Assembly: GCF_018325905.1 (NCBI RefSeq)
Contig: NZ_AP021901.1
Location: 5,394,001 to 5,458,000, forward strand
Source of the DNA: Pseudomonas sp. St316
GTDB lineage: Bacteria > Pseudomonadota > Gammaproteobacteria > Pseudomonadales > Pseudomonadaceae
Reading direction: 5' to 3'
DNA length: 64,000 bases
This document shows positions 28,271 through 37,328 of this stretch, in pieces. The notes under the pieces are model-generated. The model was not told where the DNA came from. It ran no database searches and was given only the letters and a program-made list of their open reading frames with translations. A program made the translations under genes and the position numbers. Numbering within the stretch: the stretch's first letter is position 1; every line of letters begins with the position of its first letter.

Positions 28271-29053
28271 ATGACCGTTACCCTCAAGACTCCCGAGGAC
28301 ATCGCAAAAATGCGTGTCGCCGGCAAACTCGCCGCCGATGTGCTGGAGATGATCGCCGACTACGTCAAGCCAGGCGTGACCACCGAAGAGCTGGACCGCA
28401 TCTGCCATGACTACATCGTCAACGAGCAGAAAGCCATCCCGGCCCCGCTCAACTACAAAGGCTTCCCGAAGTCGATCTGCACCTCGATCAACCACGTGGT
28501 CTGCCACGGCATCCCCAACGAAAAACCGTTGAAGGATGGCGACACCCTGAACATCGACGTCACCGTCATCAAGGACGGTTTTCACGGCGACACCAGCCGC
28601 ATGTTCCATGTCGGCAACGTGCCGGAGTGGGCCGAGCGCCTGTCGAAGGTCACCCAGGAATGCATGTACATGGCCATCGAACTGGTGAAACCGGGCTGCC
28701 GCCTGGGCGACATCGGCGAAGTGATCCAGAAGCACGCGCAGAAAAACGGCTTCTCGGTGGTACGCGAGTTCTGCGGCCATGGCATCGGCAAGGTGTTCCA
28801 CGAGGAACCGCAAATCCTGCACTACGGCCGTGCCGGCACTGGCATGGAACTGCAGGCGGGCATGACCTTCACCATCGAGCCGATGATCAACCAGGGTCGC
28901 GCCGACACCAAGGTGCTGGGCGACGGCTGGACGGCCATCACCAAGGATCGCAAGCTGTCGGCCCAGTGGGAACACACCTTGCTGGTCACCGAGACCGGAT
29001 ACGAGATCTTCACCCTGCGCGGCGATGACACCATTGCTCGCGTTTCCGCCTGA
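28271..29053 (+). CDS. map: Methionine aminopeptidase, type I
   Basis: Removes the initiator methionine from nascent proteins. The 260-residue protein starts MTVTLKTPEDIAKMRVAGKL. It has HGIPNEKPLKDGDTLNID and KDGFHGDTSRMF carrying the paired Asp metal ligands, CGHGIGKVFHEEP with the His ligand, and FTIEPMINQG plus WEHTLLVTETGYEI for the Glu ligands. It is divergent from rpsB and upstream of glnD, the standard gammaproteobacterial order. A GAGAG ribosome site precedes the ATG. Confidence 0.97.
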   Translation: MTVTLKTPEDIAKMRVAGKLAADVLEMIADYVKPGVTTEELDRICHDYIVNEQKAIPAPLNYKGFPKSICTSINHVVCHGIPNEKPLKDGDTLNIDVTVIKDGFHGDTSRMFHVGNVPEWAERLSKVTQECMYMAIELVKPGCRLGDIGEVIQKHAQKNGFSVVREFCGHGIGKVFHEEPQILHYGRAGTGMELQAGMTFTIEPMINQGRADTKVLGDGWTAITKDRKLSAQWEHTLLVTETGYEIFTLRGDDTIARVSA

Positions 29054-29097
29054 TCCGAACCCAGCCTATAGATATAGATAGAAAGGAAAGCCATTAA

Positions 29098-31800
29098 ATG
29101 CCGCAGGTGGATCCCGAACTCTTCGACCGCGGCCAGTTCCAGGCTGAACTGGCCCTGAAGGCAAGCCCCATCTCGGCGTTCAAGAAGGCGATTCGCCAGG
29201 CCCACGAAGTGCTCGACCAGCGCTTTCGCAATGGCCGGGACATTCGGCGGCTGATCGAGGACCGCGCCTGGTTCGTCGATAACATCCTGCAAAAGGCCTG
29301 GGAGCAGTTCAACTGGAGCGAGGATGCCGACATCGCCCTGGTGGCGGTCGGTGGCTACGGGCGCGGCGAACTGCACCCCTACTCCGACATCGATCTGCTG
29401 ATCCTGCTCGACAGCGCCGATCATGAAGTTTTCCGTGACTCCATCGAGCGCTTCCTGACGCTGCTGTGGGACATCGGCCTGGAGGTCGGCCAGAGTGTGC
29501 GTTCGGTGCAGGAATGCGTCGACGAGGCCCGCGCCGACCTGACGGTGATCACCAACCTGATGGAAAGCCGCACCATCGCCGGCCCCGAGCACCTGCGCCA
29601 GCGCATGCTCGATGTCACCAGCACGGCGCACATGTGGCCCAGCAAGGACTTTTTCCTGGCCAAGCGCGCTGAGCAAAAGGCCCGCCACCACAAGTACAAC
29701 GACACCGAATACAACCTGGAGCCCAACGTCAAGGGCTCGCCCGGCGGGCTGCGGGACATCCAGACGATCCTGTGGGTCGCCCGACGCCAGTACGGCACGC
29801 TGAACCTGCGCGCCCTGGCCGGTGAAGGTTTCCTGGTGGAAAGCGAAAACGCCTTGCTGGCCTCGTCCCAGGAATTTCTATGGAAGGTCCGCTACGCCCT
29901 GCACATGCTGGCCGGGCGCTCCGAGGACCGCCTGCTGTTCGACCACCAGCGCTCCATCGCCAGCCTGTTGGGCTTCGAAGGGCAGGATGCCAAGCAATCC
30001 ATCGAAAACTTCATGCAGCAGTACTACCGCGTGGTGATGAGCATTGCCCAGCTCAGCGAACTGATCATCCAGCACTTCGAGGAGGTCATCCTCGCCCCCG
30101 AGGACGAAGAACCGCCGCAGCCGATCAACTCCCGCTTTCAACTGCACGACGGCTACATCGAAGCGCGTCACGACTATGTGTTCCGCCGCACGCCGTTCGC
30201 CATGCTCGAAATCTTCGTGCTGATGGCCCAGCAGCCGGAAATCAAGGGGGTGCGTGCCGATACCATTCGCCTGCTGCGGGAAAACCGCCATCTGATCGAT
30301 GAGGATTTCCGCCACGACATCCGCAACACCAGCCTGTTCATCGAGCTGTTCAAATGCCGGATCGGCGTTCACCGCAACCTGCGGCGCATGAATCGCTATG
30401 GGATCCTCGGGCGCTATCTGCCGGAGTTCGGTTTCATCGTCGGGCAAATGCAACACGACCTCTTCCACATCTATACGGTCGATGCCCACACCCTGAACCT
30501 GATCAAGCACCTGCGTAAGCTCCAGTACACGCAGGTGTCGGAGAAATTCCCGCTGGCCAGCAAGCTCATGGCCAAGTTGCCCAAGCCCGAATTGATCTAC
30601 ATGGCAGGGCTGTACCACGACATAGGCAAGGGCCGCCAAGGCGATCACTCCGAGATTGGTGCGGTGGATGCCGAGGCGTTCTGTCAGCGCCATCAACTGC
30701 CCCTGTGGGATAGCCGGCTGATCGTCTGGCTGGTGCAGAACCACCTGGTGATGTCGACCACCGCCCAACGCAAGGACTTGTCCGACCCGCAGGTGATCCA
30801 CGACTTCGCCCAGATCGTCGGCGATGAAACCCGCCTGGACTACCTCTACGTGCTGACCGTGGCCGACATCAACGCCACCAACCCGAGCCTGTGGAATTCC
30901 TGGCGCGCCAGCCTGTTGCGCCAGCTCTACACCGAGACCAAGCGCGCCTTGCGTCGCGGCCTGGAAAACCCGGTGGACCGCGAAGAGCAGATCCGTCGCA
31001 CCCAAAGCGCAGCCCTGGATATCCTGGTGCGCGGAGGCACCGATCCGGACGACGTCGAGCAGCTCTGGTCGCAATTGGGCGATGACTATTTCCTGCGCCA
31101 CACCGCCGGCGACGTAGCCTGGCACAGCGACGCGATCCTGCAGCAACCGGCCGATGGCGGACCGCTGGTGCTGATCAAGGAAACCACCCAGCGCGAGTTC
31201 GAAGGTGGCACGCAGATCTTTATCTACGCCCCCGACCAGCACGATTTCTTCGCCGTGACCGTGGCGGCGATGGACCAGCTCAACCTGAACATCCATGACG
31301 CCCGGGTCATCACCTCCAGCAGCCAGTTCACCCTCGACACCTACATCGTGCTCGACACCGACGGCGACTCGATTGGCGACAACCCGGCACGGGTCAAGCA
31401 GATTCGCGACGGCCTGACCGAAGCCCTGCGCAACCCGGCGGACTACCCGACCATCATCCAGCGCCGGGTGCCGCGCCAGCTCAAGCATTTCGCCTTCGCG
31501 CCCCAGGTAACGATCCACAACGACGCCCAGCGCCAGGTCACGGTGCTGGAGCTCAGCGCGCCGGATCGTCCCGGCCTGTTGGCGCGGGTCGGTCATATTT
31601 TCCTGGAGTTCGACCTGTCGCTGCAAAACGCCAAGATCGCCACCCTCGGCGAGCGGGTCGAAGACGTATTCTTCATTACCGACGCCAACAACCAGCCGTT
31701 GTCCGATCCGCAGCTGTGCAGCCGCTTGCAGGAAGAGATGGTCCGGCACTTGAGCGTCAACCAGGAACCTGATGCTCACCCGACACGCATTAGCATCTGA
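29098..31800 (+). CDS. glnD: [Protein-PII] uridylyltransferase / uridylyl-removing enzyme
   Basis: The sensor of glutamine that uridylylates or de-uridylylates PII proteins, setting NtrBC and glutamine synthetase activity. The 900-residue protein has an N-terminal nucleotidyltransferase domain ([20 protein letters not shown] with GG and DxD residues, near 80-100), a helical GlnD domain, an HD phosphohydrolase domain ([19 protein letters not shown], near 500-520), and two C-terminal ACT domains ([36 protein letters not shown]). It follows map by 44 bp behind a strong AAAGGAAAG ribosome site. Confidence 0.97.
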   Translation: MPQVDPELFDRGQFQAELALKASPISAFKKAIRQAHEVLDQRFRNGRDIRRLIEDRAWFVDNILQKAWEQFNWSEDADIALVAVGGYGRGELHPYSDIDLLILLDSADHEVFRDSIERFLTLLWDIGLEVGQSVRSVQECVDEARADLTVITNLMESRTIAGPEHLRQRMLDVTSTAHMWPSKDFFLAKRAEQKARHHKYNDTEYNLEPNVKGSPGGLRDIQTILWVARRQYGTLNLRALAGEGFLVESENALLASSQEFLWKVRYALHMLAGRSEDRLLFDHQRSIASLLGFEGQDAKQSIENFMQQYYRVVMSIAQLSELIIQHFEEVILAPEDEEPPQPINSRFQLHDGYIEARHDYVFRRTPFAMLEIFVLMAQQPEIKGVRADTIRLLRENRHLIDEDFRHDIRNTSLFIELFKCRIGVHRNLRRMNRYGILGRYLPEFGFIVGQMQHDLFHIYTVDAHTLNLIKHLRKLQYTQVSEKFPLASKLMAKLPKPELIYMAGLYHDIGKGRQGDHSEIGAVDAEAFCQRHQLPLWDSRLIVWLVQNHLVMSTTAQRKDLSDPQVIHDFAQIVGDETRLDYLYVLTVADINATNPSLWNSWRASLLRQLYTETKRALRRGLENPVDREEQIRRTQSAALDILVRGGTDPDDVEQLWSQLGDDYFLRHTAGDVAWHSDAILQQPADGGPLVLIKETTQREFEGGTQIFIYAPDQHDFFAVTVAAMDQLNLNIHDARVITSSSQFTLDTYIVLDTDGDSIGDNPARVKQIRDGLTEALRNPADYPTIIQRRVPRQLKHFAFAPQVTIHNDAQRQVTVLELSAPDRPGLLARVGHIFLEFDLSLQNAKIATLGERVEDVFFITDANNQPLSDPQLCSRLQEEMVRHLSVNQEPDAHPTRISI

Positions 31801-31814
31801 ATCACCGAATCCCC

Positions 31815-31904
31815 TGTGGGAGCGAGCTTGCTCGCGATAGCGGCGCAACATTCAATAGTGAGGTTGCCTGACCCACCGCTATCGCGAGCAAGTTCGCTCC
31901 CACA
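31815..31904. repeat. REP pair (REPIN-like), between glnD and dapC
   Basis: TGTGGGAGCGAGCTTGCTCG at 31815 and its inverted copy ending at 31904; the right copy has AAGTTCGC in place of AAGCTCGC. Confidence 0.9.
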
Positions 31905-31927
31905 AACCCTATTGAACGAGGCCCCCG

Positions 31928-33127
31928 ATGAACAACGCTCTGAACCAGTTGCAGCCCTACCCGTTCGAAAAGCTCCGCGCCTTGCTCGGTAGCGTCACGC
32001 CCAACCCGGACAAGCGGCCGATTGCCCTGTCCATCGGCGAACCCAAGCACCGCTCGCCAAGCTTTGTCGCCGAGGCCCTGGCCAGCAACCTGGAAAAGAT
32101 GGCGGTGTACCCGACCACCCTCGGCATCCCGGAGTTGCGCGAGGCCATCACTGGCTGGTGCGAGCGCCGCTTTGCCGTGCCAAACGGCTGGCTCGACCCG
32201 GCGCGCCACGTGCTGCCGGTCAACGGCACCCGTGAAGCACTGTTCGCCTTCACCCAGACCGTGGTCAACCGTGGCGACGACGCCCTGGTGGTCAGCCCCA
32301 ACCCGTTCTATCAGATCTACGAAGGCGCGGCGTTCCTGGCCGGGGCCAAACCGCACTACCTGCCGTGCCTGGACGCGAACGGCTTCAACCCGGATTTCGA
32401 TGCGGTCTCGCCAGACATCTGGAAACGCTGCCAGATCCTGTTCCTGTGCTCGCCTGGCAACCCGACCGGCGCGTTGATTCCAGTGGATGTACTGAAAAAA
32501 CTCATCGCCCTGGCCGACGAACACGACTTCGTCATCGCTGCCGACGAGTGCTACAGCGAACTGTACTTCGACGAACAAACCCCGCCGCCAGGCCTGCTCA
32601 GCGCCTGCGTCGAACTCGGCCGCAAGGATTTCAAACGCTGCGTGGTGTTCCACAGCCTGTCCAAACGCTCCAACCTGCCAGGCCTGCGCTCCGGTTTCGT
32701 GGCTGGCGATGCGGACATCCTCAAGGGCTTTTTGCTGTACCGCACCTACCACGGCTGCGCGATGCCGGTTCAGACCCAACTGGCGAGCATCGCGGCGTGG
32801 AACGACGAAGAACACGTGCGGGCCAACCGAGCGCTGTACCTGGAGAAATTCAACGCGGTCCTGGATATCCTCGCGCCGGTGATGGATGTACAGCGACCCG
32901 ATGGCAGCTTCTACCTATGGCCAAATGTGGGCGGCGATGATGCAGCGTTCTGCCGTGACCTGTTCGAACAGGAACACGTGACCGTGGTGCCAGGCTCCTA
33001 CCTGTCCCGCGACGTGGACGGCGTCAACCCAGGCGCCGGCCGCGTGCGCATGGCCCTCGTCGCGCCACTGGCCGAATGCGTGGAAGCGGCCGAGCGGATC
33101 CGGGCGTTCATCCAGCGCCAGGGTTGA
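31928..33127 (+). CDS. dapC: Succinyldiaminopimelate transaminase
   Basis: PLP enzyme of fold type I that makes N-succinyl-LL-diaminopimelate in lysine and peptidoglycan synthesis. The 399-residue protein starts MNNALNQLQPYPFEKLRALL and shows CSPGNPTGALIP, AADECYSELYFD and the PLP lysine region FHSLSKRSNLPGLRSGFVAGD. dapD and dapE, later and earlier in the same pathway, lie 14-18 kb downstream; in relatives without an insertion dapC and dapD are near neighbours. Confidence 0.95.
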   Translation: MNNALNQLQPYPFEKLRALLGSVTPNPDKRPIALSIGEPKHRSPSFVAEALASNLEKMAVYPTTLGIPELREAITGWCERRFAVPNGWLDPARHVLPVNGTREALFAFTQTVVNRGDDALVVSPNPFYQIYEGAAFLAGAKPHYLPCLDANGFNPDFDAVSPDIWKRCQILFLCSPGNPTGALIPVDVLKKLIALADEHDFVIAADECYSELYFDEQTPPPGLLSACVELGRKDFKRCVVFHSLSKRSNLPGLRSGFVAGDADILKGFLLYRTYHGCAMPVQTQLASIAAWNDEEHVRANRALYLEKFNAVLDILAPVMDVQRPDGSFYLWPNVGGDDAAFCRDLFEQEHVTVVPGSYLSRDVDGVNPGAGRVRMALVAPLAECVEAAERIRAFIQRQG

Positions 33128-33190
33128 TGGCTGTATGGGGGCCACAGGTTCAGTGCTTCACTGGTATTTTTGTGTTTTGCCAATCGATTT

Positions 33191-33285
33191 ATCGCGAGCA
33201 AGCTCGCTCCCACAGTGGTTTGGTGTTGTTCGCAGAACGCGTGATCGACACCAATCGCCTGTGGGAGCGAGCTTGCTCGCGATGG
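33191..33285. repeat. REP pair, inward-facing, downstream of dapC
   Basis: ATCGCGAGCAAGCTCGCTCC at 33191 and an inverted copy ending at 33285, with CCCACA ends facing inward, as in the pair at 1384-1480. Confidence 0.85.
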
Positions 33286-33302
33286 GGCCAGCACTTATTG
33301 CA

Positions 33303-33569
33303 TCAAGTCCGAAGCTCTACCCGATCCAAAGCCTTGTTCGCCAACAACGCCCCCAACTCAATCATCTGCACCACCCCCAACGCCACATGCCGCCGCGAGC
33401 CGTCCAGGCCAAACGCCAGGTCGCTGAGCATCGCATTGGCCGAGGCCAGGGTTTCACTGAGGTTGGCTAGCAGGCTTTCGGTATCGACATTGTCTACAAC
33501 GGTGAACAACTGCACCGAGGGCTTGGGTTCCGACTCGCTGTCGTCAGGCTTGAGGTAATGATCCAGGCG
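33303..33569 (-). pseudogene. DUF6124 (DUF3077-like) family gene, 5' end lost
   Basis: The frame reads RLDHYLKPDDSESEPKPSVQ, then LFTVVDNVDTESLLANLSET, LASANAMLSDLAFGLDGSRR and HVALGVVQMIELGALLANKA to a TGA. This pattern matches the C-terminal two-thirds of a small Pseudomonas family of unknown function (RALDHYL...VDTESLLxxACESLASAN...LGIxQMIxLxELxVNRxLD). A TAG at 33570-33572 precedes it in frame, and the usual MFKxTPNPP start is absent. Initiation from an internal ATG or alternative codon is possible but unlikely. It abuts the fdhA relic, so both were probably cut by one rearrangement. Confidence 0.65.
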
Positions 33570-33598
33570 CTACGGATAGTGCTGCTGGACACGGTTCG

Positions 33599-33841
33599 CT
33601 AAACATTCGCTTCGACCTAGGCGGGGTTAAATCCCACAGCTTCCACACTGGGCAAACGCCGGCAATGACGTATAACCTTCAGCTCGCGCAAGCGATCATG
33701 TGGGATCGCCTGAACATCGCTGACATCGTTGGGGTAGAAGTGATCACATTGGACGAAGCACCTAAAGGGTACGGCGAGTTCGACGCAGGAGTGCCGAAAA
33801 AATTCGTCATTGCCCCTCACAATATGTTCCGCCAAGCCTAG
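33599..33841 (+). pseudogene. fdhA: 3'-end relic of glutathione-independent formaldehyde dehydrogenase
   Basis: Eighty residues plus TAG: LNIRFDLGGVKSHSFHTGQT, then PAMTYNLQLAQAIMWDRLNI, and EAPKGYGEFDAGVPKKFVIA to PHNMFRQA. These match the last fifth of the zinc-containing FdhA, which oxidises formaldehyde with tightly bound NAD. The catalytic domain and start are missing; homology stops near 33590, next to the truncated DUF6124 relic. An opposite-strand frame of 89 codons across the same bases is judged a shadow. The relic stands at the edge of an island with a predicted demethylase, whose reaction would make formaldehyde. Confidence 0.75.
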
Positions 33842-33942
33842 ATCAGTCGTAAGCGCAGCCCTGTTGGAGGGCCGTGCTTTTGCCAACAGGCCGCTGAAAC
33901 AACCAGCGCCTTCAGCCCCATTCTTGATATGACTAAGAAGAG

Positions 33943-34443
33943 TTACGACTCCGCGACTTCGTAACCCGAAGTAAACAGTAAGGCGTTCGGATCAACAGCA
34001 TTAACCGCATCCAACTGCGCGCTCATTTTGTTCAAACAGCCGATAAGTAACTCTACCTCCTCCCCGCTGAGGCCGGCCAAGAGCAACCGCTCTCTCTCCA
34101 AGGCAACGACAAGCACCCGGTTATGGAGCTCCTGCCCCGACACCGTCAAAGACACGGTGTACCTCCGCGCATCCTTCAGATCTGTATCAATTGTGATGAG
34201 TCGCTCACGCTCAAGCAGCTGGAGAGCTCGACTGACAGCACTCTTGTCTAGGCCGATGACCTGAACCATTCGGTTAGCGCTGATTTGCTGCTCCACGGCC
34301 AGTAAAGCCAGCAACCTCCATTCCACAATCCCGATCCCAAAATGCTTTCGATAACACTGTGACGCACCAGTGGACATTTTATTGGTCAAGAAAGTGAGCA
34401 AGGCGGGTATGTAGCGTTCGAGGTTCAAATGGGTAACTGGCAT
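33943..34443 (-). CDS. MarR-family transcriptional regulator
   Basis: A 166-residue winged-helix protein: N-terminal dimerisation helix (LERYIPALLTFLTNKMSTGA), then IGIVEWRLLALLAVEQQISA, the recognition region VIGLDKSAVSRALQLLERER, the DARRYTVSLTVSG wing, and a C-terminal dimer helix. The start at 34443 (MPVTHLNLERY) has an AGGAACC ribosome site; a longer frame to 34488 is less likely. It diverges from the reductase gene across a 258-bp region with several palindromes and probably controls the demethylase genes. MarR proteins in aromatic pathways commonly respond to phenolic acids. Confidence 0.88.
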   Translation of the reverse strand: MPVTHLNLERYIPALLTFLTNKMSTGASQCYRKHFGIGIVEWRLLALLAVEQQISANRMVQVIGLDKSAVSRALQLLERERLITIDTDLKDARRYTVSLTVSGQELHNRVLVVALERERLLLAGLSGEEVELLIGCLNKMSAQLDAVNAVDPNALLFTSGYEVAES

Positions 34444-34472
34444 GACGAATGGTTCCTGGATTTTCGACCAAA

Positions 34473-34492
34473 TTGGTTGACACCGCAACCAA
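34473..34492. promoter_or_regulatory. Inverted repeat TTGGTTG-N6-CAACCAA, candidate MarR operator
   Basis: Perfect 7-bp arms with a 6-bp spacer, 30 bp before the MarR start codon. The size and position fit an autoregulatory MarR operator. No binding evidence. Confidence 0.5.
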
Positions 34493-34508
34493 AATGCCTA
34501 GTATGAGA

Positions 34509-34549
34509 ATCACGTGATGACTCCGCGTTCGCAGTGTAAGCGTTCGCGG
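34509..34549. promoter_or_regulatory. Palindromes in the MarR / reductase divergent promoter
   Basis: ATCACGTGAT (34509-34518) is a perfect 10-bp palindrome. CCGCGTTCGC (34523-34532) and GCGTTCGCGG (34540-34549) form a dyad whose arms mismatch only at the central TT. Both lie between the divergent starts and may bind either island regulator. Confidence 0.4.
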
Positions 34550-34701
34550 TATGACAATAAAAACAAAGGTGCCATGCCATGTCTTGCTCTGTAGCCTTCT
34601 TTCTCTCTTCCTGACCCAGGCTTTTAGCGCCAAGAAGCGCTAGACCCAGCCAACATCCTCCCAGCAATCAAACACTGCAACCATGCGGTGGGGTTAAGCT
34701 C

Positions 34702-35655
34702 ATGCTTGAAGTCCGCGTTTCTCGAAAAATCAACGAAGCTGACGGCGTTTGCAGCTTCGAATTAACCGCAACCAACGGTGCCCAGCTGCCTGAATTTACT
34801 GCCGGTGCGCATATCGATGTGCATGTAGCAACTGGCCTCACACGCCAATATTCGATTTGCAACGCTCCGCATGAACGTGACCGGTATGTCATAGCCGTGC
34901 TCCATGAACCCGAGTCACGAGGAGGGTCTCGTGGTATGCACACAGACGTGGTCGAAGGAGCAATGCTTTCTATTGGAAGCCCTAGAAATCTATTCGAGTT
35001 GGATCTCAAAGGTGAGAGATACCTTCTGTTTGCAGGTGGGATTGGCATCACACCGATCCTGGCCATGGCACATACGTTGAATGCTGCCGGTAAGGACTTC
35101 GAAATTCACTACTGCGGTCGATCCATCGAGCGCCTCGCTTTCCTGAATACCCTCAACCAGGCGCCGTATCGCGACCATGTGCATATTCACGTCAACGATG
35201 GACATCCCGATCAACTATTGAACGCTGAAAAAACTCTATCTGCGCCTTCAAAAAGTGACCAGCTTTATTGCTGCGGCCCGTCAGGCTTCATGACTCATAT
35301 TCAAAATACAGCCAAGGCCCAGGGCTGGGAAGACCATCAAATACACAAGGAAGATTTTGCCTCTAAGCCCCAGGTAATTGAAGGAGACAGTCAGTTTGAA
35401 ATTGAGCTACATAAAACTGGGAAAATATTTGAAGTTCCAGCAGACAAAACCGTTCTTGAGATTCTTTTGGAAAACGGAGTGGAAATAGAAACCTCCTGTG
35501 AACAAGGCATCTGTGGTGCTTGCATTACTAAGGTTTTAGATGGCACTCCGGATCACCGCGATCAATACATGAATGCCGCTGAACACTCAAAAAATGATCG
35601 TTTTACTCCCTGCTGCTCGCGCGCTCACAGCAAGCGACTGGTACTGGATCTGTAG
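34702..35655 (+). CDS. VanB-like oxygenase reductase (FMN / NAD / plant-type 2Fe-2S)
   Basis: A 317-residue electron-transfer protein of the phthalate dioxygenase reductase type. It has an FMN-binding barrel (RQYSIC, residues 48-53), a NAD domain (GGIGITP, 112-118; YCCGPSGFM), and a C-terminal plant-type ferredoxin domain with iron ligands Cys266, Cys271, Cys274 and Cys304. It would pass electrons from NADH to the Rieske oxygenase encoded 37 bp downstream. Vanillate O-demethylase reductase VanB has this architecture, but so do other reductases of the class, so the partner substrate is not fixed by it. Codon use is A+T-richer than the flanking core genes. Confidence 0.9.
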   Translation: MLEVRVSRKINEADGVCSFELTATNGAQLPEFTAGAHIDVHVATGLTRQYSICNAPHERDRYVIAVLHEPESRGGSRGMHTDVVEGAMLSIGSPRNLFELDLKGERYLLFAGGIGITPILAMAHTLNAAGKDFEIHYCGRSIERLAFLNTLNQAPYRDHVHIHVNDGHPDQLLNAEKTLSAPSKSDQLYCCGPSGFMTHIQNTAKAQGWEDHQIHKEDFASKPQVIEGDSQFEIELHKTGKIFEVPADKTVLEILLENGVEIETSCEQGICGACITKVLDGTPDHRDQYMNAAEHSKNDRFTPCCSRAHSKRLVLDL

Positions 35656-35692
35656 TCAAACAATAAAAAATCCTGATAGCCCGGAGAAAGAC

Positions 35693-36775
35693 ATGAGTAC
35701 AACAGAAACTCAGCCACTCGCATATGATGCAGCAGGGGCTTCACAGGCATCAAAATTCCCTCTGAATCTTTGGTATGTTGCAGCGCTTGCATCGGAACTT
35801 AAAGATAAGCCCATTGGTAGAACCCTCCTTGGCAAGCCGATTGTTCTATTCCGCACTGCAGATGGTCAGCCAGCGGCTTTGGAAGATCGCTGCTGTCACC
35901 GCGCCCTCCCGTTATCGCATGGCACTGTTGAGGCGCATGGCGTTCGCTGTGGATATCACGGACTAATGTTCGATAATAAAGGCCATTGCATAGAAGTACC
36001 AGGCCAAGCAAAAATCCCAACCAAAGCTAAAGTTCCAGCGTTTCACGCGAAAGAAAGAGATCAAATTATCTGGATTTGGTTTGGCGATGCTGATAACGCC
36101 AATCCTACATGCGAGCCACCTGAATACGAAGTTCACTCGAATGGTAGATATCTTTTCGAAGGTGATGTCTACCACTACGACGCGCCGTACCAACTGATCC
36201 ATGACAATCTTCTAGATTTAAGTCATTTGGGATATGTCCACTTACGCACAATTGGTGGCAATGCAAGCATCCACATGAACGCACAAATGAATGTCGAAAG
36301 TGACGACTCTTCAGTCCGTGTCACAAGGTATATGCCTGATTCCGAACCACCACCTACTTATGTTGCGGCATACCCCTTCAAAGGGAGAGTAGACAGGTGG
36401 CAGGAAATTGAATTCCGCGTCACGCATCTCCGCATTTGGACAGGCGCTGTGGATATTGGTACTGACTCACTGGATGACCCGGATCGCGGCGGGTTTCATA
36501 TGCGAGGGTTTCACGGAGTAACTCCAGAAACAGAAACTACTAGCCATTATTTTTGGACGATGGCAACCAATCCGGTCAGTTCCCCTCAAGAAACGCTCAA
36601 AAAAGTAGTTGAGCAAACAATAATGACCTTCGACGAAGACAAAGTTGTAATCGAAGCCCAGTACAAAAACATGGTTAAAATTGGCAACGGGCCGATGGTA
36701 GACATTCATGTAGACGTCGGAGCAAATAGGGCAAGAAAAATTATCGAAAAGCTGCGTAACGAAATCATAAGCTGA
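35693..36775 (+). CDS. VanA-like Rieske non-heme iron oxygenase
   Basis: A 360-residue terminal oxygenase. The N-terminal Rieske domain has Cys67-x-His69 and Cys86-x2-His89 as 2Fe-2S ligands. The catalytic domain has DNLLDLSHLGYVH (171-183), giving the electron-bridging Asp175 and iron ligands His178 and His183. The layout and sequence style (LNLWYVA near the start, GYHGLMFD, VPGQ) resemble vanillate O-demethylase oxygenase and related demethylases of aromatic methoxy or methylamine groups. The start at 35693 follows GGAGAAAG; a longer in-frame reading overlaps the reductase and is rejected. It is probably co-transcribed with the reductase. The substrate is not established. Confidence 0.9.
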   Translation: MSTTETQPLAYDAAGASQASKFPLNLWYVAALASELKDKPIGRTLLGKPIVLFRTADGQPAALEDRCCHRALPLSHGTVEAHGVRCGYHGLMFDNKGHCIEVPGQAKIPTKAKVPAFHAKERDQIIWIWFGDADNANPTCEPPEYEVHSNGRYLFEGDVYHYDAPYQLIHDNLLDLSHLGYVHLRTIGGNASIHMNAQMNVESDDSSVRVTRYMPDSEPPPTYVAAYPFKGRVDRWQEIEFRVTHLRIWTGAVDIGTDSLDDPDRGGFHMRGFHGVTPETETTSHYFWTMATNPVSSPQETLKKVVEQTIMTFDEDKVVIEAQYKNMVKIGNGPMVDIHVDVGANRARKIIEKLRNEIIS

Positions 36776-37328
36776 AAATTTATTTCCAATAAACCTCCAG
36801 CAGCCTATGCCCCTTGTTTAGACTGGACAGCCCATAGTCAATTTATAGAAAATCCGAACCCATGCTTTGCTGTTTTTGCAGGAGGCATGGGCTCCACCGC
36901 CCATACACCTTGTAGAAAATCAACAACTGAGTGGACTCTGAATTCCAAATTCAGATTTCTGTCTGATAAAACTGCTGCGTACAATGAATCAACGTCATCG
37001 ACGTGCTGCGAAATCCAGTATCCTGAAATATAACCACGCTCCAAAAATGTGCGCTCATGGAAACATGCGCACCAACCCATGTACGGAAATACACAACATT
37101 GGTGGAGCTTGGTAACAGGTGCGCACCTTGACTAGAAATCAAGGTGCCCCCATCACCGCGATGATTGACTCGCACCCTCAGTGTTAAGACCCGGAAGGCT
37201 CTAAGTCGGCAATCCCAACGCCACAGCAAACAGCCGCCCAGGCCATAAAAAAGTTGAGACCGCAACGGAACATTTGCACAAATCTTGCTTGAATATGACA
37301 GAAGCCACTATCTGTCGATGTAACGATT
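36776..37328. other. 553-bp gap between the oxygenase and the LysR gene; possible relic
   Basis: No convincing gene. The minus strand has an 80-codon open frame at 36838-37080 that reads like ordinary protein (ISGYWISQHVDDVDSLYAAV) but matches nothing I recognise, and a second overlapping frame at 36951-37265; they may be a decayed gene. A 9-bp perfect dyad lies at 37123-37147. The LysR promoter must lie near the right end. Confidence 0.4.
37123..37147. promoter_or_regulatory. Perfect inverted repeat GCACCTTGA-N7-TCAAGGTGC
   Basis: Nine-base perfect arms, about 180 bp before the LysR start. There is no T run after it on the plus strand, so an operator or RNA hairpin is as likely as a terminator. 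Confidence 0.4.

Noticed and set aside
29878..31851. 657-codon minus-strand frame opposite glnD
   Set aside because: Shadow of glnD; crosses its stop and runs into the REP pair.
33617..33886. 89-codon minus-strand frame over the fdhA relic
   Set aside because: The plus strand reads a clear FdhA C-terminus through the same bases; the minus frame is its complement.
33842..33942. Possible attachment site or transposon end near the MarR gene
   Set aside because: Only a short CCTGTTGG / CCAACAGG dyad is present; no matching repeat at the right edge and no integrase or transposase in the window.
34702..36775. Reductase and oxygenase as carnitine (CntAB) or dicamba (DdmBC) enzymes
   Set aside because: The architecture is shared, but the neighbouring aminotransferase, aldehyde dehydrogenase and permease fit neither pathway; left as VanAB-like without assignment.
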